Origin: Bifiguratus adelaidae
Taxonomy: Eukaryota; Mucoromycota; Endogonomycetes; Endogonales
Direction of reading: 5' to 3'
Assembly: GCA_002261195.1 (NCBI GenBank)
Contig: MVBO01000075.1
Location: forward strand, 1 to 64,000
Length of the DNA: 64,000 bases
Positions within the stretch are counted from its first letter, which is position 1. Every line of letters begins with the position of its first letter. Shown here piece by piece: positions 11,695 through 22,574 of this stretch. The notes beneath the pieces were generated by a model. The model worked only from the letters and a program-made list of their open reading frames with translations, had not been told where the DNA came from and ran no database searches. The position numbers and the translations under genes were made by a program.

Positions 11695-12992
11695 CTACAG
11701 AGCAACGATTTCTATAATGACTCCTCCTGCTAAACACAGAGCCATAAAACAAGTCACGATCAACATGCCCAGCGTCTCTTGCTCCACCGTAAGCGGATCC
11801 AATAGCGGAGAGATGAAAGCCGTCGTTTTGGGCGGATGCACACCAGACGTGGTGCATTGAGCAGCTACCCAGTTCAAGTATCGCTCTAGATTGAGATGCC
11901 TCAACTGGGAAAGCTGTTCAATCAACGTTTCCCTACATAGCTGTTGTATCATATGCGCCCCTGCTGGTGATACTCTGTTGGCCTCCATGGACATGATGTG
12001 AGTCCTGCCATAATTGAGGCACAAATGGCCCCTGTAGAGATCCACCTTGTGTACGCAGAGAGCGTCAAGTATCTTTTTGTACAGGCGCTTGAGCTTGTCT
12101 TGCCATGCCCGTTCGCCGTGGACATGTTCCGTCACCACGATCGGTACGATGTTGGTGTACACAGCGAGACGCTTCATGTAAATGGCATCGATAGGCTTAA
12201 TGCGATCCAGCAAGAGATAAAAGCAGATATCGAAGAGATGAGGCGTGAGCGGGTCATTGCGTGGGGTGGCGGCAGACAATCCGGCCAAAGAGCGGAACAA
12301 GGCGCTCGGGTCGACGTGTTGTCGAAACAAATGATGCAATGAGCGAAATGCAAAGAGCAGATAGCCTTCGACGTTGGCCATGATGTGGTCTGGAGTCGCG
12401 CAAGACGCCGTGACGGAGCTGTATCCAGGCATCTCCCACAGATGGACATTGGTGAGCCCGTTGTTGGCCGTCTTTCCTGGCCAACACTGGCTTGCCTTGT
12501 ATTCGTGTACACGCTTGGCAGATGTGGGCTTGGGAGAAGTTTGCTCTTGTTGCAATCCAAGTTGTTGCTCGATAGCACTGAGCAATATTTGGCAAAAGGC
12601 TGATTTACCGACAGCCGTGTCTCCCACGACCATGATGCGCACTTGGCCAATGCCATCCGACAGCGATGTGGGTGACGTCGTGACCTTCATTGTGTTGCCG
12701 CTTCGAGTCATTGGCGACACTTCTTGAGTAGACAAAGGCCCCTCTAGAGCGGAAAGAAGGTCCAAGGACGATCTTGCGCTCCGACATCGGCATCTTCAAC
12801 AATATCATCCAGATGCCCCAATGATGCACAAAGACGATACTCATGGCCCGCTGTCCCTCCCGGACGAGCCTTGTTCGACGGTGATGAGCGTCCCGACGGA
12901 TTGTTCTCTCCATCTTCCCATTCCCAATCCCAATCCCACGTATCGTCATCCACGCTAGCGGCTGGTCGAGGCGGATAGGTTGTGGGAGCCAT
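11695..12992 (-). CDS. Septin-like GTPase with C-terminal membrane anchor
   Basis: The main exon (11695 to about 12760) has a P-loop VRIMVVGDTAVGKSAF, a switch-like WEMPGYSS where septins have DTPGFG, and then a block typical of the septin G domain: DICFYLLLDRIKPIDAIYMK followed by KRLAVYTNIVPIVV. The usual AKAD base-recognition motif after VPIV is replaced by VTEH, so nucleotide binding may be altered. No coiled coil follows. Instead the protein ends in a hydrophobic helix (GMLIVTCFMALCLAGGVIIEI) only two residues before the stop, a tail-anchor arrangement. An upstream frame from the ATG at 12992 (Asp/Trp-rich DDDTWDWDWEWED) is probably the first exon, joined by an intron ending at about 12746 (pyrimidine-rich, CTCTAG). 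The exact donor is unclear, so the 5' end is uncertain. Confidence 0.65.
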
Positions 12993-13139
12993 CATGCGCA
13001 TAACGAGTCAAGAAAAGAAGGAAAACAAAAAGCGTCCAAACAAGCGTAGACCGACCGTATTTCAGATGGCTAAATTGTAATGTTTCAAGCCTTGGATGGT
13101 GATTGGCAAGGAAGAGCTTTCCTCTACCAAAAGGGTATT

Positions 13140-14000
13140 CTATGTGCTATATGCATACATACACGGGTCATTGTTCTTTACAGCCTCTACCGCAGAGAAG
13201 GTGGGCGGAGAGTGCTCCGAAGAGCGCGTGACATTGGGCATGGCCGAGAGCGGAATATTGTGGTCGTGGGATGACGCGGATGTGGATAGGAGGCGAGAGA
13301 TAGGATGAATGCCGGCTTCAAGGTCCCTATCGGACGGCTGGGTAGTCGTTCGAGTCGCAGTCATGGCCGGTGAAGGCCCAGGGATGGTATGAGAGGAATG
13401 CGTCGTATCGACCAGAGAGATCTCGCTCGAATGTTGAGCAAGACAATCATGCTTGCATAGAGGGCAAGCCGATGATACCGATGTCAACCAGGGGTCTAGG
13501 CGAGCCTCATGAGTCTTCGAACACCCGAAAACGGCATCACATTATCACTTACCAATGCACTCGCTGCAAAAGACATGCTTGCATGGCAACACTCGCACAT
13601 CGCGGTCCTCATCGCCATGACCCGCCGGAAGATTCTCTCGACTACGTTGACTCCGTAAACTATGTCTTGTTTGCCGACTTCCAAAGCTTTTCCAACTCTT
13701 GACACTCTTTGTATCGTCGGCGCCCGCGCTCACGACATCTCGCAAGCAAATGGGACACTCTTCATTCTTTACTCCCGTCAAGAGCGCTTGGCTTCCCTTG
13801 GTAACGGGCAGCTCACAATCCAGCCAGTGCTGGTCTACCTTTGCCTTTTGCACCTTGGCTGCACGAGCCGCTTCCAATCGTTCTCGCAGTTCACGGTCTC
13901 GAAGTGCTCGTTTATGGTGAACCCAGGTCATGAGAAGCAGAAAGAGGACGAGGATAGGGATAATGACCAAGACCATGATGTTGGAGAGCGGAAGCACCAT
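13140..14000 (-). CDS. Membrane-anchored RING finger protein (probable E3 ubiquitin ligase)
   Basis: Two exons, 13553-14000 and 13495-13140, joined by a GTAAGT...TAG intron in phase 1. The N terminus is a single membrane helix (IMVLVIIPILVLFLLLMTW) followed by a basic helix. The RING begins ECPICL, has a long Ser-rich spacer, then VRVLPCKHVFCSECIDPWL (spliced across the intron) and ACPLCKHD. This gives the eight zinc ligands in C3HC4 order. The PWL after the sixth ligand is typical of an E2 contact surface. The Ser/Thr-rich C-terminal tail of about 90 residues has no recognised domain. The topology resembles small transmembrane RING ligases of the endomembrane system; the substrate is unknown. 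Confidence 0.82.
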
Positions 14001-14235
14001 GGTGAAAGAAGAGGAAGGAGGTAAAACTCGCACACCTTACACTTTATCCCGCTTGCGCCACAATGAGTGCACAATTGAGATTAAACAATGGGTATCGCGT
14101 GTTCCAGAAGGACAATTGGCAAAACCAGCGTATTTGGAAGAGTAAAGTCAGCGCATGGTAGTGTAGATGGTTAGATACATATGTACATACATGGCGCAAA
14201 GATATCGTTTTGCAATCGCAATGGGTCTAAAGACT

Positions 14236-14698
14236 CTACACCACCTTGTAATCGGGATTGGGTGCGGGTGCGGTTTTGGAATATGGAGGTGCAAGATTGG
14301 CAGCATTAGCAGGCATTCCGCCTACCGGTTGAGGTCTACCCACAGGCTGAGGCCCGGTACCATAACGCTGAGGTGATACATAGGGTGCAGGTGCTTGCCT
14401 TGCTCCATAGGCATTCTGTGCCTGGTACTTTTTCCAAATGATGTAGAAGGCGTGAATATGCCCCGGAATGTAACCTACAACACCATTATATGAGCAGGAG
14501 GTGAGGATGCGACCATGGGCATACCCAAGATGGTGAGCAAGATGTTGAGGCAGAGCTGACCTCCACAGCCGCGAACCTAGGTACAAGGCATCAATGTCCC
14601 AATCCAGAACACCTTGCGCTACTGACCATCGCCACCGCAGCAGGTGGAAAGATGATGGCTACAATGATCTCAATAATATCGGCTCCAGTGAGTGTCAT
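14236..14698 (-). CDS. PMP3: Pmp3/UPF0057 family small membrane proteolipid with extended tail
   Basis: Small two-helix membrane protein of the Pmp3 stress family, which affects plasma-membrane potential and cation tolerance. Three exons, 14627-14698, 14525-14576 (only 52 nt) and 14236-14474, give 120 residues. The core reads GADIIEIIVAIIFPPAAVAM, then VRGCGGQLCLNILLTILGY, then IPGHIHAFYIIWKKY. These match the family's FPP..V, C...ILLT.LG and PG..HA.Y motifs. Typical members stop soon after the second helix (about 55-60 residues). Here about 60 more residues rich in Pro, Ala, Gly and Tyr follow. It is divergent from eIF1, with 202 bases between start codons. Confidence 0.9.
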
Positions 14699-14795
14699 GG
14701 AGTCCAGAGCAGAAAGAAGAGAGAGTTGATTGCTTGCAAGACTTGGCGCGCTATTGTTATCTACTTGGCTTGAGCGCACATGATGTCATGGCAGA

Positions 14796-14807
14796 TAGCC
14801 CTAACCC
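14796..14807 (+). promoter_or_regulatory. Telobox-like element upstream of eIF1
   Basis: Two head-to-tail copies of CCCTAA about 100 bases before the eIF1 ATG. This motif is a known activator element of translation genes in plants and is related to telomere-repeat factor sites in several fungi. Activity here is inferred from position. Confidence 0.35.
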
Positions 14808-14900
14808 TAATTTCCACAGAGAACTTGAGCTTCCGCAGCTTGCTCTCTTCTCTCCATCTTGCCCATCCATCCATCCTCATCCATCCATCCGGGTCCTTGT

Positions 14901-15626
14901 ATGTCCGACCTCACTGAACTCAACAGACCTTACGATCCATTCGCTGACATTGGCGACGACGACGAAGTTGCCACACCACAAAATAGTATCCGTAAGTAGA
15001 GGAGAGAGAGTGTGATGGTGAGGATGCTGCGGCGGTGGCCTACCTCTCTTGCTGTGGAGGTGCAGCAGGGTGCTTTGGATCAGTGGACAGCGCTGCAAGG
15101 AAGCAAGGGAAGCGAAGGCGCAGCTGCAACCTATTGGTCATCCCAAGCTTGATGAGGCTGTGGCGAGTCTGAAGTTCACCACGGCCTTGCTTTGCTTGTC
15201 AGGGGACCCTTGCCACCGGTCAAGGCTTGCCGATGTCGTTGCTCTCCCGCTCCCGCCAATGTGGGTCTTGTGGAGCACCGTTCGTCATCCAGCCCACTAG
15301 CTTTGGCCACCACCGCAATCACCCTTGCCACTACCTTTGCCTTTATCAGTCACCATATTAACCCATGTCTTTTTACAGATCTTCGTATCCAGCAGCGTAA
15401 CGGCAAGAAGACCATTACGTCTGTTCAAGGTATTCCCAAAGAGTATGATCTCAAGCGTCTTTTGAAAGCATTCAAGAAAGACTTTGCATGCAACGGCACT
15501 GTTGTGGATGATAAGGAACTTGGCCAAGTGTTGCAACTGACGGGCGACCAAAGACTCAAAGTCGGCGAATTTCTCATCAAGGAAGGGTTAGCAAAGAAGC
15601 AAGACATTAAGCTTCACGGTTTTTAA
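14901..15626 (+). CDS. SUI1: Translation initiation factor eIF1 (SUI1)
   Basis: Controls start-codon selection in the 43S pre-initiation complex. Exon 1 (14901-14991) gives MSDLTELNRPYDPFADIGDD. A 387-nt intron with GTAAGT and TTTTTACAG ends joins exon 2 (15379-15626) in phase 1 to give LRIQQRNGKKTITSVQGIP, then KEYDLKRLLKAFKKDFACNG and the C-terminal EGLAKKQDIKLHGF. The total is 112 residues, the normal family length. The intron is several times longer than most in this window. A chance frame inside it (15049-15300) is not a gene. The promoter holds a telobox-like element and CCATCC repeats (14866-14890). Confidence 0.95.
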
Positions 15627-15989
15627 GCAGACATGGATGTAGCACCTTGTATGAATGTATATACATATGAACTAAAGCCAGAGTTGTCTCCTGTGTGTAT
15701 GTCTCTCTCTCTCTCTCTCTCTCTCTTACACACGTTCTACTTCCTCTTCACTCTCTTCAACATCTCGCTATATCTCTTTCTATGCTCCTCTCTGTCTCTC
15801 CCTCTCTCTCTCGCGCGCACACACGCTAACGCATCCGCTCACTCCCCATTCACTCACATCGACAAAAGCACGTCACAAGACATTTGGTCGTCATTTGCTT
15901 GACGAGCGTTCTTTTCTACTCTTAGCGCATTGCATTGGTTACCAGGTTCCTGCATATAAGCATACAGTAGAGCAACGGAACTACAGATC
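15627..15989. repeat. CT microsatellite between eIF1 and NPC1
   Basis: After the eIF1 stop there is a (CT)n run at about 15701-15725, then further CTCTCTCC blocks to about 15815 and CACACACG. It is a simple repeat, possibly promoter-active for NPC1 (start 15990), with TATAAG at about 15955. Confidence 0.7.
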
Positions 15990-18900
15990 ATGGTTACGCT
16001 TGCTCAATGGTCACTGGTAGCAGGAGTTGCCACATGGTGGACGTTACCAGCGCGGGCCGGTATGGTGCATGAGCAAGGTCGCTGTACTATGCGGGGACAA
16101 TGCGGCTCAAAGGGCTTTCAGACACTACCCTGTCCTTATAACGGAGAGGCTCAGGCTCCTTCTACAGAGTCATTTCGGGCACTTTTACGGGAAACGTGTG
16201 GAGAAGCGTTTGACCAACAGGACCAGCTTGTGTGTTGCGACAAGGGGCAATTGACGACGCTTACCGAACAGATACGACAGGCGGAACGTATTCTCGCTTC
16301 TTGTCCGGCGTGCTGGAGTAATTTCAAGAGCTTCTTCTGTGAATTTACATGTTCTCCAGATCAATCCACTTTTGTCAATCTTACTCGGACACAGACGACA
16401 TCGACCGGGCAGCAGGGCGTTAAGTCTCTGGATGTGTTTGTTGGGGAACGATTTGGGCAAGGATTGTGGGCAAGTTGCAAAGATATTAAGTTTGGCGCTT
16501 CGAATGGATATGCTATGGATCTGATCGCACCGGGTGCGCAAGGATACCTGGACATGTTGCGAGGACTCGGCAAAGAATCGCCGTTGGGATCGCCTTTTCA
16601 GATTGACTTTCCGGAAGGCAGCGATCCTAGCGGTCAATTGATGCAACTGGACCGAGACACCAAGCAGTGCAACGATACGGACATCGCCTACCGATGCTCT
16701 TGCGTGGATTGCGAATCCACCTGCCCAACCTTGCCCAAGACTCCGGCAGAGCAGCCGGAATGTCGAATTGGCGGCACACTCCGATGCTGGAGCTTTGGGC
16801 TCATGTTGACGTATCTGCTCATTGTCGGTGTCGTAGTCTTTTGGCTTGCAAAGCGCAATGGATGGTTGAAGCAATTGCCGTGGATCGGTCGTCGAGGCGG
16901 AGAAATTGCCTTGGATACCACGGAAGATGGTGCTACGAATGGTGGACAGCGACACCGTCCCTTCTTTGAGCGTTTAGCCATGGCAGAGGCAGAAGAAGAT
17001 CGGCTGCTTGATCCGGATGCCACGCCCAGCAAGTATCGTCTTCATAGCTTTCTCCAGGATTTCTTTTATCAGATTGGCTACTTTTGCAGTACCTATCCTC
17101 AACTGACCATCATGGCGACCTTGGTGTTTGTGATTCTTGCCTCCCTCGGATGGTTGCGTTTCCAGATTGAGCGGGGTCCCGTCAACCTTTGGGTACCACC
17201 CACATCGCCGGCATTGCAACAGAAGCAATATTTTGATGAACACTTTTCGCCCTTTTATCGCACGACGCAGATCATCATCTCTTCAGTGACGGACGAGCCT
17301 CTGCTCACCTATGATCGCTTCATGGCTCTGTTTGATCTAGAAAAGGATATTGCTCACGTCAAATCCACACCTGACAATGTGACCATCAATGACATTTGTC
17401 TCAAACCTACCGACGGTGCTTGTGCAGTCCAGTCGATCACTGGTTACTTTGGAGATGACAAGTCGAACGTAGACAAGACCTACTGGAAAGACGACCTGCA
17501 TGAGTGTGCTTTTACGCCCACTAACTGCTTGACACCCTCTGGGCAGCCATTGAAGCCGGAGCTTGTCTTTGGAGCATACAATGCGAGCAGCTGGGAGAAT
17601 GCCAGGGCCTTGATCGTGACCTATGTGATCAAGAATTCGGTGGAGACAGATTGGATTGCCAAGGCGGAACAATGGGAGGCAGCCGTGCGGGAGCATGTGT
17701 TGGATTCGGTCCAGGACCGACCGGAATGGCAAGGTGTCAAGATTGCCTACTCTACCGAGTCATCCCTGGAGATTGAACTCAACAAGTCCAGCAATACAGA
17801 TGCAAAGACGGTGGTCATTTCATATTTGGTCATGTTTTTGTATGCTTCCTTGGCGCTTGGCAAGGTTGCTCAACGATCTTGGCGTCGCGTGCTCATCGAT
17901 TCCAAGTTTTCATTAGCGGTTTCGGGTATTTTGATTGTGATTGCTTCTGTATCGGTGTCAGTCGGTATATTCTCCTTGACGGGTCGAAAGACTACCCTGA
18001 TCATTGCGGAGGTCATTCCTTTTCTCGTTCTTGCCGTCGGTGTGGACAATATCTTCATTTTGGTCCATGAATTCCATCGTCGTACCGCTGTGTCGCCAAC
18101 CGAGCCAGTGGAAGTTCGCGTGGCCAGGACGGTGGGCAAGATGGGACCATCCATCTTTTTGAGCGCTCTGGCTGAGACCATTGCCTTTGGCCTTGGTGGC
18201 GTGGTCACTATGCCGGCGGTCAGCAGCTTTGCGATGGTTGCCGCTATGGCCGTGGCGGTGGACTTCTTGCTGCAAGTCACTTGTTTTGTCGCTTGCATGA
18301 CACTAGACGCCAAGCGCGCGGAGGTAGGATAAGTCATGACGCATGCGGATCATTGGCTCATTCCTTGTTGCTTGTTTAGGCCAATCGGCTTGATATCATC
18401 CCGTGCATGACCATCGAGGCACCCGAGGATACCGAGAGCGAAGGCTTGCTGCAAAAGTGGACTCGAAAGTACTACGCCCCATTCCTGTTTAATCGTACCG
18501 TTCGGTATGGTATTTGTTTGGCCTTCCTTGGTCTCTGGATGGTGGGATTATCGTTGGCGCCTCGAGTGCCGCTTGGCCTTGATCAACGCATTGCTCTTCC
18601 GGGTGATTCGTACCTTGTGGATTATTTCAATTCCCTGGATCAATATTTTGGAGTGGGACCACCCGTCTACTTTGTCGTCAAAAGCGGCAATGTCACTGTC
18701 CGGGAGGGTCAGCAAAAGCTTTGTGGACGCTTTTCAAGTTGTGACGAGACCTCTTTGCCGAACGTCCTGGAACAGGAACGTAAACGTTCTGCCGTCTCCT
18801 ATATTGCCGAACCGTCGGCCGGTTGGCTCGATGATTTCTTTTACTGGCTCAATCCCAACATTGATTGCTGCGTCTTCAAGAAACGCAAATCGCGTCACTC

Positions 18901-20052
18901 TACCCATGATGCGGACGTTTTGGTTCGCGCCGCGGGTCCTCGTCGGGAAATGTGTGGTCCTTTTGATATGCCAGACGATTGTGAGCCTTGCAAAGCGGAT
19001 TGGAGTGTCACCATGGAAGGACTGCCGGAAGGTTCCGAATTCATCGATTTTTTGGATCTCTGGATCAACATGATACCGGGCGAAGATTGTCCATTAGCAG
19101 GCAAGGCTGCCTACGGAGATGCGGTGGTCTATGACAGTGAAAGTAAATCGGTATTGGCTTCCCATTTCCGTACATTCCACACACCTTTGCGGTCCCAGAA
19201 CGACTATATCAAGGCCTACGACTCTGCGCATCGCATTTCTGATGGTCTCTCCAAGGACCTTGGTTTGGACGTCTTTCCTTACTCTGTGTTTTACGTCTTT
19301 TTCGAGCAGTACTCGTACATTATCAAGATGGCATCGCAGATCCTTGGATTAGCAATCCTATCCATCTTTGTCATCACGTCCTTTTTGCTTGGTTCCCTTC
19401 GAACAGGCGCAATCGTCATGCTGGTGGTGTGCATGATATTGACGGATGTGATTGGCATCATGACGCTCTGGGATGTGAGTCTCAATGCGGTCAGTTTGGT
19501 CAATCTCGTCATTTGCGTTGGTATCTCGGTGGAATTCTGTTGTCATATTGCACGGGCTTTTGTCATCGGAAGCGGAACTCGTCAAGAGAGGGCGTTCAAC
19601 AGCTTGTCAGAGATTGGAAGCTCGGTAAGCAGCCGTCTCTAACCAGAGAATATGTGTCACTGATGCGTGAATTAGGTCTTTTCTGGTATTACCTTGACCA
19701 AGTTTTGCGGTATTGTGGTGCTTGCCTTTACGAAATCCAAAATCTTTGAGGTCTACTATTTTAGAATGTGTAAGTGGCCTTGGCCTTGAAGACGACCCCG
19801 TGATTGATCCACGTTATTGTAGACCTTGCGATTGTGGTGATGGGTGCATTGCACGGACTTGTACTATTACCAGTGTTATTGGCCATGTTCGGCGGCGAGG
19901 GTACGGGACTCTCGGACAGTTTTGATGAAGACGGGTTCGCCTACAATACCGAATGGGAACGGGACCGCGGTAACGGCGTCTTTTTAACGGGTAGCGAATC
20001 CGTCACGAGTGAAGGTGAAGAAGAGGAAGAGGGTAGAGTGCGTGTACTATAG
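15990..20052 (+). CDS. NPC1: Niemann-Pick C1 homologue, sterol transporter
   Basis: Moves sterol out of the vacuole/lysosome lumen into its membrane. Four exons (15990-18323, 18380-19624, 19676-19769, 19823-20052) give 1300 residues, the normal size. A signal peptide is followed by the Cys-rich NPC1 N-terminal domain ([37 protein letters not shown]). Then come the first membrane helix, the large middle luminal domain and the sterol-sensing domain ([18 protein letters not shown], then [17 protein letters not shown]). The third luminal domain follows ([19 protein letters not shown]), then the second helix bundle with [20 protein letters not shown]. The C-terminal tail is very acidic and ends without a di-leucine motif. 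All domains are complete and splice junctions keep frame. Confidence 0.96.
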
Positions 20053-20196
20053 AGTGTACTCTAGGATGGTTTTTTGCTGTCTTTGATGGCATGTATACTA
20101 TGTGCCAATGGAATAATGTCATAAGAACAAAATTGTATTTTCAGAAATTGGATAATGGTAATTCACAATGCATGTACAAGAAGAAATGGAGGAATG

Positions 20197-22259
20197 TCAC
20201 TCTTCGGCCTGGAAGACGTGCTCATAAGTCCACATGTTGCTTTCCACCCACCGGACCAACCGATCCCAAGTGGGTCCTCGACGCGCCAACAATTCGGGAT
20301 GATTTTTGGGTACATGTCTGCGAATAGACTCTGATCGCGCCAGGTCCTCTTGAACGGCTTCCACACAGACCGCGGCCGCAACACGAGCCGAGACATGTCG
20401 TATACGACAAAGAGAAGGATACAAGAGTCGTTGCGTTAATTCTCCATCGGTGAGGGATTCAGCAAGGGCCACCGAGGTTTGGTAAATCATCTTGTCGGTA
20501 ATGTGAGCCGGTTTGGCGAGAATGGCACCGAGACCAAGGCCAGGGAAAATGTACATGTTGTTGCCTTGACCAGGAAGGCGCATTTGGCCCGTTTCGGGGA
20601 TTGTATGGGGCGGAAAGGCGGTACCGGAGGCAAAGATCACACGGTTGTCGGTGTTCTTCATGGCTTCCTCGTAGGTGCATTCCGCTTGAGTCATTGGATT
20701 TGAAAGAGGAAAGACAATGGGTTGTTTGCTGAGTTGACCCATGCGATTGAGAATAGCTTGATTGAAGGTATTGGGGGTCGAAGATAGACCAATGAGGACC
20801 GTGGGCTTGACATAATTTACAACATCAAGAAGGTCTCGGAACTGTTGTCCACCATTGTCTTTGCGGGCATAATAGACCTTGTGGCTTGCTAAACGGTCAC
20901 CTCGATCGGCGGTTATTAAACCCTTGGAATCGACGACCCAAAACTTTTGCCTGGCTTCTTCTTCAGGTACGCCAAATTCCTCCTGAAAGTAGGCTTGAAG
21001 TTGTTTGGCCACGCCGATACCAGCGGAACCAGCCCCAAAGAAGACGATGCGATGATCTCGGGGATCGACATTGTCCTCCTTGTGTACAGTGCGGAGTGCA
21101 TTGATAAAACCTCCGAGAATTACAGCACCGGTGCCTTGAATGTCATCATTGAAGCAAAAGGTCTTGTGTTGATACTTGGCCAAGAGACCGAACGCGTGTT
21201 CCGAAGACCAATCTTCGAATTGGATAAGCAGCTCCGGATGGATATCGGTCAGAGCTTGAATGATCTTGTCCACGGCAGGATAAAAGATCTCGTCCGGTGG
21301 CCTGGTCTGACGAAGACCAAGATAGAATTCATCCCTCAGAAACTTTTCGTTATTGGTGCCAGCATCAAAAATGATGGGAAGTGTCCGCCGAGGATCGATA
21401 CCTGCTCCGGCGACATACAGTTGTAGTTTGCCAATGGGGATGCCCATACCATTGACACCAAGGTCGCCAAGGCCCAGGATACGTGAGCCATCAGAGATAA
21501 CCGCGATTTGAGGTGTCAAGGAAGGGTCGCTTGGAAAAGGTTTGTAGCTTCGAATGATGTCGTGGATGTTGTCCACATCATTGATGGTGATATAGAGACC
21601 ATCTGGGACTCCAGGAGGAGCAAGGAACGGATAGATGTTGGACCATTCCAGGCAAGCTTGACCAACGGTAGGTGTATAGATGACAGGAGCAAGCTCTTCC
21701 AGTTCCTCGCACACAATTTTGTAGAACAGCTTGATGTTGGTTGTCCGCAGTTGCGCCATAAACACATATTTCTCCAACATGGAATGCCTTGCACGAAGTT
21801 GGGTCATAGCACGGCGCTTCTGGATATCAAGACTCTCCACCGCGTGGGGCAAGAGACCATGAAGATTGAGCTTGGCTCTCCCTTTCGCATCCGTAGCCGT
21901 GCCTAAATACCCATCAACATAAGGTCACCTCAAGATAAGGTTAAAATTCACTCACCATTGTTGATGTAGCCACATCGTGTAGGGACAATGCTATGCTTAT
22001 CCTTAAAGAAGACGGCGTTATTGCCGCTCTCAACACTAACTTGAGCAGGAGCCATTGCAATAGCAGCAGCACGCGTAGAGATGGTTCGCCTTAAAAGCAA
22101 TCGAACTGACAAGGTTTGCGGGATTGGATCCCTCCGTATCACTTTTATACTCGCGTTCCCGGATGGAGCACGCGCCAGACAATGTGAATTAGATTCCGAA
22201 AGGCGTCTTCCGAATTGGCGCAATGGGGACACAATGCGGGATATAATAGCACACGACAT
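20197..22259 (-). CDS. Malic enzyme, possibly mitochondrial
   Basis: Oxidative decarboxylation of malate to pyruvate, giving NAD(P)H; in oleaginous fungi this feeds lipid synthesis. Two exons, with an intron just before 21902, join YINNG to GTATDAKGRAKLNLHG. Visible motifs are PVIYTPTVGQACLEW (catalytic Tyr), GLGDLGVNGMGIPIGKLQLY (catalytic Lys), DAGTNNEKFLRDEFYLG, QFEDW and CFNDDIQGTGAVILGG (metal-binding acids), and FFGAGSAGIGVAKQ (nucleotide-binding loop). Cofactor preference cannot be fixed. Two in-frame starts exist: the ATG at 22259 adds 68 Arg/Ser-rich residues ending LLLRRTISTRAAAIA, like a mitochondrial presequence; the ATG at 22055 gives a cytosolic form of usual length. It is divergent from CTC1. 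Confidence 0.94.
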
Positions 22260-22574
22260 TGGGGGAACGCGCTAACGGTGGAGATGGATTTATGCACAAG
22301 ATCCTGTGTAGATACAGCCTTGCCTTGTTTGCATTGACCGCGGAACGCTTGCCTCGGAAGAGCATCTATTTTGGGGAGGGAGGGGGGCAGTCAACTTGAG
22401 TCATGTCCGAATAACCGTTCGATGCGTATATTCACATGCCTAGACACTTGTCTACGCACGTACTAGAAGATCTATACACCATGTGTTTGCCATACACGCG
22501 CTTCCTAGAGACAGTCCAAAAGAAAGATACGCGTCGCGAAAAACGGAATATAAAACTTCACACCTTGCCTGCGT
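22260..22574. other. Shared promoter region of malic enzyme and CTC1
   Basis: About 315 bases between divergent starts. Contains a G-run (GGGGAGGGAGGGGGG at about 22373) that could fold as a quadruplex on the plus strand, and TATAAAA at about 22550, only some 20 bases before the CTC1 ATG. No gene is visible. Confidence 0.5.

Noticed and set aside
12174..12656. Long antisense and out-of-frame ORFs in the septin-like gene
   Set aside because: They mirror the GTPase frame, which has real motifs; no motifs of their own.
14796..14807. CCCTAACCCTAA as an interstitial telomere or chromosome end
   Set aside because: Only two repeat units inside a promoter, with genes on both sides; a telobox is a better reading.
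15049..15300. 83-codon plus-strand frame between eIF1 exons
   Set aside because: It lies wholly inside the long eIF1 intron, has no recognisable motif and a composition typical of chance frames.
16185..16955. 256-codon frame antisense to NPC1
   Set aside because: Shadow of the NPC1 coding frame; no independent support.
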